64,000 bases of DNA from Saccharibacillus endophyticus (GCF_013185185.1 NZ_JAAZWE010000005.1:186001-250000), one strand, 5' to 3'; shown: positions 32,925 through 42,550, counted from the stretch's first letter. A program made the numbers and translations. Notes: generated from the letters alone by a model not told the origin.

Positions 32925-34217
32925 ATGAAAAAGCCAAACCGCAAGACCCTATTCCCTCTGCTCGCAAGCAGTCTTTTGATCGCGGCTGCTGCCGCGGGAA
33001 GCGGGCTGCCGCCCGGTCACACGGCAGAAGCCGCACATGCAAACGAAGCACGTACCCTTACGAGTACAGGGTCGGAGTCTTTCTCCGCTTCATCCTCTGC
33101 CCAACCGAGCACAACGATAGATTCCCGGATCGATACGACGGCAGAAACGGCAGAGTCGACGGAATTCATGCAGCTGCAGCAAATAAAATTTCTGAGCGCG
33201 ACAACCGGTTGGGTCGTTCGCGCCGGCAATTCTCGAACGCAGAAGCAGCCGCTTCGTCTGCTCGTTACCCGGGACGGCAGCCGTTCTTGGACCAAGCAGA
33301 AATTGCCCGGACAATATGCGGCAGGACTTGGTTTATCCAGCGCAGATAGCGGTTGGGCCCTCGTCTACGACGGATCGAAAAAAACGTCAGGAACCGTCGC
33401 TTATTCGCGTGCCCGCCTGCTGCATACGGCAGACGGCGGGAAAAGCTGGCAAACCCAATGGAGCCGTGCCGGGACGTATACGGATTCTTTTCCTCCGCAA
33501 AACAATGTCGTGGTCACGGGGAACAAGAGCGCCTACGCGATCGTAGGCAACCAACTTCTTTTGACCCGGGACGGACGCACTTGGTCCGGTTCCGCTTGGA
33601 ATCAACCCGGATTCGTGCCGGAACACCTCTCCTTCTCCGATGCGCAAAACGGCTGGGCTGCAGGCACGATGCCGTCCCATACAGGAGCTATCGATGATCA
33701 TGTCGTCGCTGTGCTGCATACCGCGGACGGAGGTCGCAGCTGGAACAGACAGCTTGCGGCCGGCCCGACCGATGAAGACAACAGCGACAGCAGCTCGCTT
33801 CGCAGCGCGGCCATCGACTTCGCGGACGCGAAAAACGGCTTTGTGCTCACCGACGATATCAGCATGATGGCCGGCGATCTGTACCGAACAACGGACGGCG
33901 GACACACGTGGACCAAAATGTACGCAAAGCTTCGCAGTCATCGCCCTACGTTGGTCGGACTTTCTTTTATTGACGGAAAAAAAGGCTGGATCTATGCTTC
34001 CCCGGGAGCCGGGCCGATCGACGGCGGGCTGATGATCACCCGGGACGGAGGCAAGTCGTTCGCCTCCGAACCGGATGCGGGGTACGATCTAAGCTTCGCC
34101 GAGTACTTTGCGAGCGGCAACGGCTATGCCGTCGGCCGCACGGCGAACGGGCAAGATTATCTGTCACGCACGCGGGACGGCGGCGATACGTGGAAAGTCG
34201 TGTACCCGGCAAAATAA
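32925..34217 (+). CDS. Exported BNR/YCF48-repeat beta-propeller protein
   Basis: 430 residues. A signal peptide (hydrophobic LFPLLASSLLIAAAAAGSG, about residues 9-27) is followed by a Ser/Thr-rich spacer and at least six Asp-box repeats of the form T.DGG.SW (for instance LHTADGGKSWQTQW, YRTTDGGHTWTKMY, SRTRDGGDTWKVVY), the mark of YCF48-like or sialidase-like propellers. The sialidase catalytic residues are not apparent, so it is probably a binding or assembly protein, not an enzyme. CAAGGAGC lies 7 bases before ATG 32925; the longer frame from 32865 is not supported. Confidence 0.82.
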   Translation: MKKPNRKTLFPLLASSLLIAAAAAGSGLPPGHTAEAAHANEARTLTSTGSESFSASSSAQPSTTIDSRIDTTAETAESTEFMQLQQIKFLSATTGWVVRAGNSRTQKQPLRLLVTRDGSRSWTKQKLPGQYAAGLGLSSADSGWALVYDGSKKTSGTVAYSRARLLHTADGGKSWQTQWSRAGTYTDSFPPQNNVVVTGNKSAYAIVGNQLLLTRDGRTWSGSAWNQPGFVPEHLSFSDAQNGWAAGTMPSHTGAIDDHVVAVLHTADGGRSWNRQLAAGPTDEDNSDSSSLRSAAIDFADAKNGFVLTDDISMMAGDLYRTTDGGHTWTKMYAKLRSHRPTLVGLSFIDGKKGWIYASPGAGPIDGGLMITRDGGKSFASEPDAGYDLSFAEYFASGNGYAVGRTANGQDYLSRTRDGGDTWKVVYPAK

Positions 34218-34264
34218 GCCGATACTTGATCCTTGAGCGGCCGACCGAAGCGAAAATGATCAGA

Positions 34265-34374
34265 CTAGTATCTTGTCTTGAATAAATTGCAGTTTTACGT
34301 TCGTTTGAAACGCGCATGGTTCTAGTGGGTTTCAGGCGGGCATAACCTTACTTGTAGCATTGACAAGGTACTGG
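34265..34374. repeat. Short inverted-repeat family R3, locus 2
   Basis: Left arm CTAGTATCTTGTCTTG (34265-34280) and right unit CATAACCTTACTTGTAGCAT followed by TGACAAGGTACTGG (34341-34374). Here the arms are spread apart by about 60 bases that contain TTTTACGTTCGTTTGA. A related TTACGTTCGTTTGA string recurs at about 34508-34521. Confidence 0.6.
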
Positions 34375-34399
34375 ATTTATATCGAATCAGGTAAAAAAT

Positions 34400-34433
34400 A
34401 AAGGAGGATGCCGTATCGTGGCATCCTCCTTTA
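34400..34433. terminator. Bidirectional terminator
   Basis: AAAGGAGGATGCC / GGCATCCTCCTTT is a perfect stem with an 8-base loop and A/T flanks on both sides. It probably ends transcription of the propeller gene. Confidence 0.85.
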
Positions 34434-34547
34434 TCGGTGCTGTCGCAAATGCTCCCTATCGCGAACATGGTCAACACATTCGGGATTTATCTCCGGCAGG
34501 CGTAAAATTACGTTCGTTTGATTCGATTCAGGAATTTCCGTCGCTTT

Positions 34548-34743
34548 TAACGGATCGCATATCCGTTAAAAGCGTGAATCGGCCTTTTCCAAAACTCTAA
34601 CGGATCGCATATCCTTTAGACGCTCAAAAGCAGGGTTTTTCAGCCAAAAAACAAGAAAATCCCGCTTTAAGCGTCGTCTCGTTCCGTTACATATTCAAAC
34701 ACGCCTAAATGACTCTCTAAGAGCCTCCTCGTTCCGTTAAAAT
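34548..34743. repeat. Four-box 50-bp-spaced repeat R2, locus 3
   Basis: Boxes TAACGGATCGCATATCCGTTA (from 34548) and TAACGGATCGCATATCCTTTA (from 34598) are 50 apart. On the other arm, TTTAAGCGTCGTCTCGTTCCGTTA and TCTAAGAGCCTCCTCGTTCCGTTA (ending about 34690 and 34740) are also 50 apart. Together with R3 and a terminator this fills the 571-base gap between the propeller and nitroreductase genes; there is no gene here. Confidence 0.85.
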
Positions 34744-34788
34744 TTGCTGGAGCGAATTATACATGGCTTGTGCCTGCCAAAATGCCAC

Positions 34789-35493
34789 CTACCGCCACTC
34801 CACCACTTCATCCGTCCGCTGCCGCGTTTTCGGCGTCGGCGAATCGCCTGCCCGATAGCCGAAAGCGGCCATGCAAGCCAATCCGAAGCGGCTGTCGTCC
34901 ATCAGGCCTTCTTCGGCCAACACGCGTTCCACCTCGTGCTTCACGAAGCCTTCCATCGGGCAGGAGTCGATCCGGAGCATGGCGGCAGCCGTCATCATAT
35001 TGCCGAGAGCCAGATACGTCTGGCGGCAGGCCCATTCGAACATCGCGCGCTCGTTGTCTTGCAGCGCGAAGCCGGTACGCAAGAAAGCATCGTAGGTGCT
35101 TCGCTTCATCTTCGCGATTTCTTCCGGCAGACGCTGCACGTCGCTGAGCATATGCGAGATGTATTCGGAGTCCGCGACCATTTCGTGCGGAAGCCGCGCC
35201 AAAACGAGAATCGCGTGACTGGCGGATGCCAATTGGCGGCGCGCGCCGCCTGCATGTACGGCAATCTTGTCACGCAGCTCGGGACTTTGCACGACGACGA
35301 ATTTCCACGGCTCGAAGCCGTATGAGCTCGGCGACAAGCGGCCCGCTTCCAAAATAAAGTCGAAGTCCCCCTTCGTGACTTTACGCTCAGGGTCGAAGTC
35401 TTTTACCGCGTGGCGAAACTTGTAGGCGTTCAGCAGTTGGGTTTTGATTGCTTCTTTCGATGATTCCAGGGTGTTTTGGGTTTGATCGGTCAT
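34789..35493 (-). CDS. NAD(P)H nitroreductase family protein
   Basis: 234 residues, FMN-dependent nitroreductase fold (NfsB/YfkO-like). FMN-binding marks include the N-terminal FRHAVKDFDPERKV with the SPSSYGFEPWKFVVV block (about 58-72) and the C-terminal FGYRAGD. Such enzymes reduce nitroaromatics or quinones using NAD(P)H; the physiological substrate is unknown. GGAGGAGG lies before ATG 35493; a frame back to 35520 is weaker. Single gene. Confidence 0.9.
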   Translation of the reverse strand: MTDQTQNTLESSKEAIKTQLLNAYKFRHAVKDFDPERKVTKGDFDFILEAGRLSPSSYGFEPWKFVVVQSPELRDKIAVHAGGARRQLASASHAILVLARLPHEMVADSEYISHMLSDVQRLPEEIAKMKRSTYDAFLRTGFALQDNERAMFEWACRQTYLALGNMMTAAAMLRIDSCPMEGFVKHEVERVLAEEGLMDDSRFGLACMAAFGYRAGDSPTPKTRQRTDEVVEWR

Positions 35494-35593
35494 CTTTTCT
35501 CCTCCTCCGTATCTTTGCATCTATCTTACCGCAGTTTGACCTTACGCTTCATCCCTCATCCCGATTCTGAGTTCTGCGACCATTTTGGCATAT

Positions 35594-35631
35594 AAAAAGA
35601 GATTCGGCCCGCAAAAGCCAAATCTCTTCTT
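35594..35631 (-). terminator. Terminator of the DUF2339-DUF3999-DUF4085 operon
   Basis: On the minus strand AAGAGATTtGGC / GCCgAATCTCTT is followed by TTTTATA. Confidence 0.8.
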
Positions 35632-35658
35632 CCGCGCGCTATTTGATTTTACGCGAAT

Positions 35659-36333
35659 TCAAAGGCTTTCCATGCTCAAATCCTCCGCCTCGATGCGAAG
35701 TTCGACGAAAGATCCGACTTCGCCGCGCGTTTGTTCTAACAGAATCGAAACCGCGAAGCCTCCGTCGATCAACTCGAACTCCTGCATGTACCAATCCGCC
35801 GGTTCGAGATTTTGCGGAAGATCCGCAAAGCGGACGCCGGTGAACAACAAACGAATCTTTACCTCATCGCCTTCACCCGCTCCGGATTGCCCGAACGTCA
35901 ATTGCAGATGCTCCGTTGCCGGACGCTCGCACGATACAAAATGCGCGTCATGCAGCGAGCGTTCACTCAGTTCGACGGCGCCGGACGGAAGCCGATCTTT
36001 GATCGACTCGTAAGCTTCGCTCCATTTCCGTGCTCGTTCGCGATTGCGATCCCGCAGTTCCTGATTCCAATTTGCAATCAGGTTTGCCAAATCCGGCGGC
36101 GTATACGGGCGATTGATCGTTCCGTCGTGAATATAAGGATGCAAGCTCGAAGGCAACAAAGCCAGCATGTTCCCTCGGTTGCGTTCAAGACTTGCTTTGG
36201 CCTGGACTTCGTAGTCGACCCCGATCTCGCGCATAAATTCCAAATGCTCGTCCCAACCTTCGCGGCTCAGCGGGAACGCCAACATGCCGCCGATTTGCGT
36301 CTTGCGGTAATCTTCTTCCGAAAAGAACTTCAT
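35659..36333 (-). CDS. DUF4085-like protein
   Basis: 224 residues, soluble, no signal peptide. The N-terminus MKFFSEEDYRKTQIGGMLAF and the overall length recall the Bacillus DUF4085 family, whose function is unknown. The C-terminal half (from about residue 120) looks like a beta-rich domain (HLQLTFGQSGAGEGDEVKIR). The start overlaps the stop of the DUF3999 gene (ATGA), so it is translationally coupled and last in the operon. The family assignment is from memory of the N-terminal pattern and is moderate. Confidence 0.65.
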   Translation of the reverse strand: MKFFSEEDYRKTQIGGMLAFPLSREGWDEHLEFMREIGVDYEVQAKASLERNRGNMLALLPSSLHPYIHDGTINRPYTPPDLANLIANWNQELRDRNRERARKWSEAYESIKDRLPSGAVELSERSLHDAHFVSCERPATEHLQLTFGQSGAGEGDEVKIRLLFTGVRFADLPQNLEPADWYMQEFELIDGGFAVSILLEQTRGEVGSFVELRIEAEDLSMESL

Positions 36334-37745
36334 TTCTTCTTCAACTTCTTCCCTAAAAATACGATCAACACCAAAGCAACCGCGACCAAAACCAAGTTGA
36401 ACGTAATCTGAAGCGAAGCGCTCGCACCGACCTTCGGGCCGTCTCCGGTGTCCGTTCCCGATATGTTTTCCTCGGTTGCGGCAGGCGGCACGAACTGCGA
36501 CGCGTTTTCTTTGCCGAGCGTCGCTTCGCCCGGGCCGGATTGTTCGATCTGTGTGCGGAAAGCCGAGATGTCGTATTGGGGCGTCTCTTGTCTTTCCGCA
36601 CCGTAAACCAGACGGTAAGGACCTGTTCCCGTATCCTCGAATACCAATCGGTCGACCCGGTATCCGATCTCGATCGAAGCGATGTCCAAAGGCGGATTTT
36701 CGCCGTTGTTGATCACGACCATCGGCTTTTCATTGCGGATCGGATCGGCCAACCATATTTCCGTATCGTCGACCGTCGATCCTGCAAGCTCAAGCCGATT
36801 GAGTCGGCCGGGCGATAAAATCCGGGTGTTGGCTCCGGTTCCTTTTTCCCGGTTCACGTAGAATGCGCGGCTGAATCCGCTGGAACCGTCGGAAGCGGCG
36901 GCATTCAGCTTGATCCGATCGATCCGGAGCTTGTCCGCGTTGTACATCACGACTTCCGACATGCCCGACGAAGACTCCACATTGAAAGGAATCTCCTTCG
37001 TCCGACGGAAGTCTTCCCCGCTCACTGCGGTTCCCACGTCGATCAGCGCCATGCCTTCCAGATCAAACGGCTCCGGTCCTTTCGGTACCTTCACCCGATA
37101 ATACCCGTATTTGGCCGGCTCGTTCAATTCAATGACATTGCGGAACGCGCCTTCGCCCGTCGAATACAGCTCGCCCGTGGTCACGGCTTCCCAACGCTGC
37201 CCGTCGTAGCTGCCGTCCAAGCTGACCTTTTTGAGAAACGAAGCCTGCGGCAGCGAGAACGTTAACCGACTGCCGCGAACGTCTTCGTTGTCCGCTGCCT
37301 GAACGACGCGAAAGTCGAATCGGATTTCTTTTTCCCCGTCTGCGCGATCGATCAGCTCCAGCGGGTATTCGCGATCCAAGCCCCGCTCGCCTTCCTCGCC
37401 GGAGTCCATATAGTAAGGCATGAATTGCCCCGACGCATTGACGATACGCACATCGCCCAAATTCTCTTCAGCCCGTCCGTAAATGTCGGGGTCCAAGAAC
37501 AGCGCCTGATATTGCGCGCCTTGCGCGACTTGAATTTCTTTGGCGAATGCCCAGCTGTCCGACGCTTCCGCGTTGTTTTCGGCGGGTCTGGCCTGCATGG
37601 TCGATACGGTCGCAGCCGCGGCTTTCACCGTGCGCACGTGCGCATTCGCCGCAGAAGCGTTTCCTCCGAAGTCGGGCGTCCCCGGCAATGCAAGCGAGCC
37701 CAGCAGGACAAGCATCGCGCTTGCGGCAGCCGGTCCTTTTTTCAT
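36330..37745 (-). CDS. DUF3999-like exported protein
   Basis: 471 residues. The signal peptide (KKGPAAASAMLVLLGSLALPG, split after residue 20) is followed by a large beta-rich extracellular part and one C-terminal membrane helix (ITFNLVLVAVALVLIVFLG), ending in KKLKKK. This layout and the motif WAFAKEIQV match DUF3999, which in many bacteria is encoded beside DUF2339, as here. The long frame to 38006 is rejected because it overlaps the DUF2339 gene; GGGAG lies 7 bases before ATG 37745. The function is unknown. Confidence 0.75.
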   Translation of the reverse strand: MKKGPAAASAMLVLLGSLALPGTPDFGGNASAANAHVRTVKAAAATVSTMQARPAENNAEASDSWAFAKEIQVAQGAQYQALFLDPDIYGRAEENLGDVRIVNASGQFMPYYMDSGEEGERGLDREYPLELIDRADGEKEIRFDFRVVQAADNEDVRGSRLTFSLPQASFLKKVSLDGSYDGQRWEAVTTGELYSTGEGAFRNVIELNEPAKYGYYRVKVPKGPEPFDLEGMALIDVGTAVSGEDFRRTKEIPFNVESSSGMSEVVMYNADKLRIDRIKLNAAASDGSSGFSRAFYVNREKGTGANTRILSPGRLNRLELAGSTVDDTEIWLADPIRNEKPMVVINNGENPPLDIASIEIGYRVDRLVFEDTGTGPYRLVYGAERQETPQYDISAFRTQIEQSGPGEATLGKENASQFVPPAATEENISGTDTGDGPKVGASASLQITFNLVLVAVALVLIVFLGKKLKKK

Positions 37746-37785
37746 CCACGGACTCCCGACGCTTCTTGCTCTGCTCCGGCTTCGA

Positions 37786-40404
37786 TCAGTTCTCCCCTTC
37801 CGCATCGTCCTTCTCCTTCCCTGCCGCCTCCTCTTCCAGACGGTTCGATACGCGCTGGTACATATACGAGATGCCCAGCAGTATAAATCCGGCAGCGAAA
37901 AACGCGATAATGCGGCTGCCCGTGCTATTGAGTCCAAGGTCGAAGACCAGCAGCTTGGCCGTACACAGCAGCGTGAGCGCAAGGCCCATGCGCCGGATGT
38001 ACACATAACGGCGGCGGAACCCGTATACGATACACGCCAGCGCCACGAGCAGATACGCCAGACTGTAAACCATGCCCGCGTTTTCCACGTGCAGCTGTAC
38101 GCCGAGCAATGCGCTGAGCATGATCAGACCATAGACCGCGATCCCGACCGGATACCATTCTCCGTTTTCCGGGTGGCGCCGCACGACATGCTGCAATCGT
38201 CGGCTGACGCTCCAGAAAATCAGGACGTTCACCGCCAGCAGCACCGACAAGGCGATATAGTCGGCTGCTCCGTTCAGACTCCGATCCCGATGCAGTACCG
38301 GAACCGTCAGCATGAGCGCGATCCCGATAAAACAGCTTACGCCGTACTGAATCTGCGCATATGCTCTCGTAATCCGATCCTGGATCAGCGGGAAACGGGC
38401 GATGCCCAGCGACAGCAGCGCCGTGACGCCTGCCGCCAGCAGCGCTTTGTAGAACAGATAATGGGTGTCCGAAGACGAGCGCAGCAGATCATAGAAGTAA
38501 AAGGCTTCATACAGCCCGTAGAACCACGTGTTCAGGATCGCCGCATACCGGATAAACATGAGCAGATAGCGTTCTTCGGACGAGTAGCTTCCGCGCGGCG
38601 CGCGGCCGTCGGATACGGCAGCTGCGTCGCCCTCCGCTCTGCCGTTCTTGCGCCATTCCCATACGTAGAACAGCGACAGGCCGAGCGTTCCCAGCGTAAT
38701 GAGCGTGTATTTGATCATGAAGACGCCCGAATTCTCGCTTGCTGCCATCAGAAGGCTCAGACCGTGCTGCGGAAGATCAACCAGTACGAAGGCCAGCATG
38801 CAGAGCAGAAGCACCGCCCAACCCGCTCTTTCCAGCATTTTCGAACCGCTTCGGCTTCCGTAGATGCAGAGCGCCAACGCTTCCGCCAACCAGCCGAGCG
38901 CCGCCCATTCCCATTGGAGCTGGAACGGTACGATCAAGACGGCGAAAATCAACGCGGTCACGTAAAACAACAGCCGCGTATTCTTTTCCTCCGGCACGAA
39001 CTTCTCCGCAAGGCGTCCGAGTCCTGCATACAGCAGACCGAACAGCAGGGCGAGCAGTCCGCGGAACTCGATCGCTCCCGAAGACTCGAGCAGCGCGTAC
39101 ATCACGCCGCAGCCGACGAACGTATTGACGCCGAGCAGCACGACATCCCATTCCGACAGCTTTTGCTTGAAGCGCAGCGGATAAACCAGCGTCGAGCCGA
39201 GATACATCAAGAACGTGAGGAACGCGTATCCGGCGCCGATCCAACGGCTGTCCGCCAGCCAGACGAGCAGCAGCATGGCCGGCGTATTCAAAATAAAGCT
39301 GACGTAAGCGACCGACGTCCAGCGTTTGTGCAGCGACACCAGAAGCAGCAGCAGGTTGAGCAGGAACAGATACACCATCGCCGCGTACACGGCAGGTCCT
39401 TCCAACCCTTCCGCCAAACCGTAAGACAACAGAGGCAGATAACCGCCCACGAGTCCCAACGCGCCGATCGTTTTCGAATCATAGCGCAGGGCGAGCAGGA
39501 CGGTGGTCAGCGTGACCAGCACGGACAGACCCAATGCCGCGAACATACCGATGATTCCTAACAGGAAGTAACTGTAGAATATGGATCCGTACAACACCGC
39601 CGTCCCGCCTCCGAGCAGCCCGAGCGCGAAGGTCCGGCGGTTTTTCCGATACAGAAACTCTCCGGCTCCGAGCAGCAGCGCACCGAACGCGAAGAAAGCG
39701 ATGCCGCGCGCATAATCGTTGAACCAGTTGGAGTAACCGTAGCTGAACGCCAATCCCACCGCGATCAGAATCAGCAGAATCGCCAGCTTGTTGATCCAGT
39801 TCAGACCGATTTTCATTTCGAGGCGGTTTTGCCGGATACGGCGCTGGATCGTCGCTTCGTCGACCCCTTCGTCCGTCATCCGATTATATTCTTCGTTAAG
39901 CGGTCCCAGCGTGCGCCGATCCGCTTCTTCCTGCATTCTTCGCTGGTGCTCCAAACTGCGTTCCAAATGCATGGACAGCTCGTCCAATCTGGCCCGGAAC
40001 TCCTGCTGCTCCCCGTCGGTCAATTTACGCGAAGCCTGCATCATTTTATGTATCCGCTCGCGCGTCGTCTCTTCGAACTGCCGCAGGCGATTTTTGCGCA
40101 AACTGTCTTCGCCGGCAAAATACGTTTCCAACTTGCGGTTCGACAAGCGCAAAATATTCAGTTTCTCGTCCAAAATCTGTTCGCTGAGCGATACCCGCAG
40201 ATCCGCGTTTTCTTTTTTCAACTTTGCGGATTCCTGCCGAAGTTCGTTCAGCTTGCACCTGTCTTCCTCGGTTTCGCGGCGAAGCCTTTCGTTCTCGTGG
40301 ATCAAATCGCTCGATTCGTACTCCTTGAGCAGTTCCTGCGTTTCGCGAAGCAAATTCCGCTGGTTCTGTTCAATGGTAAGGAGCCGTGTTTTGAATTCGT
40401 TCAT
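37786..40404 (-). CDS. DUF2339 polytopic membrane protein
   Basis: 872 residues. The first 190 form a long charged coiled coil (Glu/Arg/Leu heptads), followed by roughly 20 or more membrane helices from about residue 205 to the end, and a short acidic tail. This is the DUF2339 layout. Its N-terminal coiled coil probably lies in the cytosol. It is first in an operon with the DUF3999 and DUF4085 genes, 40 bases before the DUF3999 start. GGGAGG lies 10 bases before ATG 40404. The pair DUF2339/DUF3999 is conserved in distant phyla but has no assigned role. Confidence 0.85.
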   Translation of the reverse strand: MNEFKTRLLTIEQNQRNLLRETQELLKEYESSDLIHENERLRRETEEDRCKLNELRQESAKLKKENADLRVSLSEQILDEKLNILRLSNRKLETYFAGEDSLRKNRLRQFEETTRERIHKMMQASRKLTDGEQQEFRARLDELSMHLERSLEHQRRMQEEADRRTLGPLNEEYNRMTDEGVDEATIQRRIRQNRLEMKIGLNWINKLAILLILIAVGLAFSYGYSNWFNDYARGIAFFAFGALLLGAGEFLYRKNRRTFALGLLGGGTAVLYGSIFYSYFLLGIIGMFAALGLSVLVTLTTVLLALRYDSKTIGALGLVGGYLPLLSYGLAEGLEGPAVYAAMVYLFLLNLLLLLVSLHKRWTSVAYVSFILNTPAMLLLVWLADSRWIGAGYAFLTFLMYLGSTLVYPLRFKQKLSEWDVVLLGVNTFVGCGVMYALLESSGAIEFRGLLALLFGLLYAGLGRLAEKFVPEEKNTRLLFYVTALIFAVLIVPFQLQWEWAALGWLAEALALCIYGSRSGSKMLERAGWAVLLLCMLAFVLVDLPQHGLSLLMAASENSGVFMIKYTLITLGTLGLSLFYVWEWRKNGRAEGDAAAVSDGRAPRGSYSSEERYLLMFIRYAAILNTWFYGLYEAFYFYDLLRSSSDTHYLFYKALLAAGVTALLSLGIARFPLIQDRITRAYAQIQYGVSCFIGIALMLTVPVLHRDRSLNGAADYIALSVLLAVNVLIFWSVSRRLQHVVRRHPENGEWYPVGIAVYGLIMLSALLGVQLHVENAGMVYSLAYLLVALACIVYGFRRRYVYIRRMGLALTLLCTAKLLVFDLGLNSTGSRIIAFFAAGFILLGISYMYQRVSNRLEEEAAGKEKDDAEGEN

Positions 40405-40586
40405 CCTGGCAGCCTCCCGCGTCTCTTTTTTTCAAAAAGCTGGATTATGCATCTACTATATCGAGATTGCTCCGTGAATAGGTATACTTCCTGTTACCCT
40501 TTTTGTCATATTTTCCACTAAAAATCTTGAATTTGATGACATTTACTTCTTTGAAAAAAAGGAGTATGCTAATCAAGCTCATAATA

Positions 40587-40602
40587 GTTACACACTGTAA
40601 AC
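40587..40602 (+). promoter_or_regulatory. Palindrome in the MFS/TetR leader
   Basis: GTTACACACTGTAAAC is a near-perfect palindrome (GTTACA / TGTAAAC) about 22 bases before the MFS start. It is a candidate operator for the TetR regulator encoded by the second gene. Confidence 0.45.
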
Positions 40603-40623
40603 CATATAAAAGGAGCTTGTCCC

Positions 40624-41844
40624 ATGTCTTCTTCCACCCTTTCGCCTCGACAATCAAACAAGATCGGACTTCCCATGTTCGTGCTGATGCTCAACTTGTT
40701 CATCGCGCTGCTGGGACAAGGGATGGTCATTCCCATCCTGCCCGATTACCTGAAGCAGTTCGGTGCTGCCGGAACGGCCGCCGGTTACCTCGTGGCGGCT
40801 TTCGGAGCCGCGCAATTTATTTTCTCCCCGATCGGCGGGCAGCTATCGGATCGATTCGGCCGGAAAAAGTTGATTATCGCCGGGTTGTTCCTCACCGTCA
40901 TCTCCGATTATTTGTTCGCTATCGGACATACGCTAACCCTCCTCTATATCGCCCGTTTCATCGGAGGAATGGGTCTGGGCCTGATGGTTCCTTCGGTCAT
41001 GGCCTACGTCGCCGACAGCACCACGACCGAGACCCGGGCCAAAGGCATGGGCTATCTCGGCGCGTCGATGAACCTCGGCATGGTGCTCGGTCCCGGTCTC
41101 GGCGGCCTGATCGCCGAATTCGGCATCCGCATGCCTTATTACTGCGCCGCCGGACTCGGACTGCTGGCGACGCTGCTCTCGCTGCTGCTGCGCGAGACGC
41201 TTCCTCCCGAGCATCGAACAGCAGCCGGACGCCGCAAACGACAACCTTTTGTCCGCCAAATCACCGACTCGTTCCGCACGCCTTATTTCCGGTATCTGCT
41301 GTTGGTGCTGGTCATGACGTTCGGATTGGTCAACTACGAGACGGTCTACGCGCTGTTCGTCCAGCAAAAGTACGGCTTCGACGCCCGCAGCATCTCCATC
41401 GTCATTACGTTAGGAGCGGTTATCGGGATCATCTGCCAGGTCTGGCTGCTGGATCGCATGGTTCGTCGCTTCGGCGAAATGAAGTTGATCCGCATTTCGT
41501 TGGTCATGACCGCGGTCGCCCTGCTGCTGATGCTCGTCAAGTTCAACCTGATCTATCTGCTGGCCGTATCGGCATTATTTTTCGCGTTCAACGCGTTCCT
41601 GCGCCCGACGGCAGGCACGTTGATTGCCAACGCTGCCGGAGACCGTCAAGGCTATGCAGCCGGGCTGAATACCACCTACATGAGCTTGGGCAGCATGATC
41701 GGTCCGTTATTCGCCGGATGGCTGTTTGACGTCCAACTGAATTTACCTTATATTTTGGGGGCTTTGATTCTGCTGGCCGCGCTTGCCTTGACGATGGGAC
41801 GCAGCATGCGGTCGGCGCAGGAACGGGAGATTGCCCATGAGTGA
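40624..41844 (+). CDS. MFS drug-efflux-type transporter
   Basis: 406 residues, 12 membrane helices, MFS DHA1 group. The loop 2-3 signature reads GGQLSDRFGRKKLII (about residues 75-89), and motif C-like GMGLGLMVPS and GMVLGPGLGG lie in helices 4 and 5, which marks antiporters of the NorA/Bmr kind. AAAGGAGC lies 8 bases before the ATG. It is co-transcribed with an overlapping TetR gene, which fits a self-regulated multidrug or toxin exporter. The substrate is unknown. Confidence 0.9.
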   Translation: MSSSTLSPRQSNKIGLPMFVLMLNLFIALLGQGMVIPILPDYLKQFGAAGTAAGYLVAAFGAAQFIFSPIGGQLSDRFGRKKLIIAGLFLTVISDYLFAIGHTLTLLYIARFIGGMGLGLMVPSVMAYVADSTTTETRAKGMGYLGASMNLGMVLGPGLGGLIAEFGIRMPYYCAAGLGLLATLLSLLLRETLPPEHRTAAGRRKRQPFVRQITDSFRTPYFRYLLLVLVMTFGLVNYETVYALFVQQKYGFDARSISIVITLGAVIGIICQVWLLDRMVRRFGEMKLIRISLVMTAVALLLMLVKFNLIYLLAVSALFFAFNAFLRPTAGTLIANAAGDRQGYAAGLNTTYMSLGSMIGPLFAGWLFDVQLNLPYILGALILLAALALTMGRSMRSAQEREIAHE

Positions 41845-42550
41845 GACCTGGCACCAGCATCGCAAACACCAAAACCATGAAGATTTGATCGACGCCGGAC
41901 GGGAGTTGTTTTTACTGCACGGCTTTCCGGGCATCGCGGTCAAAGACGTCTGCGAACGGGCAGGCGTAAGCCGCGTGACGTATTACAAGCACTTCGAGTC
42001 GATCGAAGATCTCGTATTCGCCGTTCAAATGCGGGCGTTGGAGCATATGTCCGACTTTGTGCAGGCTGCTGACGATCCGCAAGCAAACGGAATCTCGCGG
42101 CTCCGCCGAATGCTTGAAGCCTGGAGCCTGTACGCAGCGGAAAACAAGGCTTATATGAAGTTCATCCTGCTGTTCGACCTCCATTACGACGCGTACCCGC
42201 CCGAGCAGAAGCTGCTGGACCGATACGAGACTTTTATCCGATCCAAAAAAGAACATCACTTCCTGAACGCCGCGCTTGAAGCCGGTATCCGCGACGGTTC
42301 TCTGCGCGCCGACCTCGACCTATACGAAACCGGAGAATTCGTCTTCACCGCCATGATGGGATTGCTGCAAAAGCTCAGCCTCGCGCGCGGAATCAATCAG
42401 GAGTCTGGCGTCCCGAGCACACCCGCCGAATCCGAACTTCCATATACTCACGAACAAGCGCCTACGACGACCTTCATCGATGCCCCTCGCCAAAGCATCT
42501 CGCAGCGCTTCATCGATATGATCCTCGGCTCCCTGCGCAATCAGGCGTAA
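41837..42550 (+). CDS. TetR family regulator of the MFS exporter
   Basis: 237 residues. The N-terminal TetR helix-turn-helix covers about 14-60 (AGRELFLLHGFPGIAVKDVC, then AGVSRVTYYKHFES). The C-terminal ligand domain has a Pro/Thr-rich insert near residues 190-215 that looks disordered. I use ATG 41837, which overlaps the MFS stop, with GGGAGA 6 bases before; the frame also allows a TTG two codons earlier. It probably represses its own operon through the palindrome at 40587-40602. Confidence 0.88.
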   Translation: MSETWHQHRKHQNHEDLIDAGRELFLLHGFPGIAVKDVCERAGVSRVTYYKHFESIEDLVFAVQMRALEHMSDFVQAADDPQANGISRLRRMLEAWSLYAAENKAYMKFILLFDLHYDAYPPEQKLLDRYETFIRSKKEHHFLNAALEAGIRDGSLRADLDLYETGEFVFTAMMGLLQKLSLARGINQESGVPSTPAESELPYTHEQAPTTTFIDAPRQSISQRFIDMILGSLRNQA

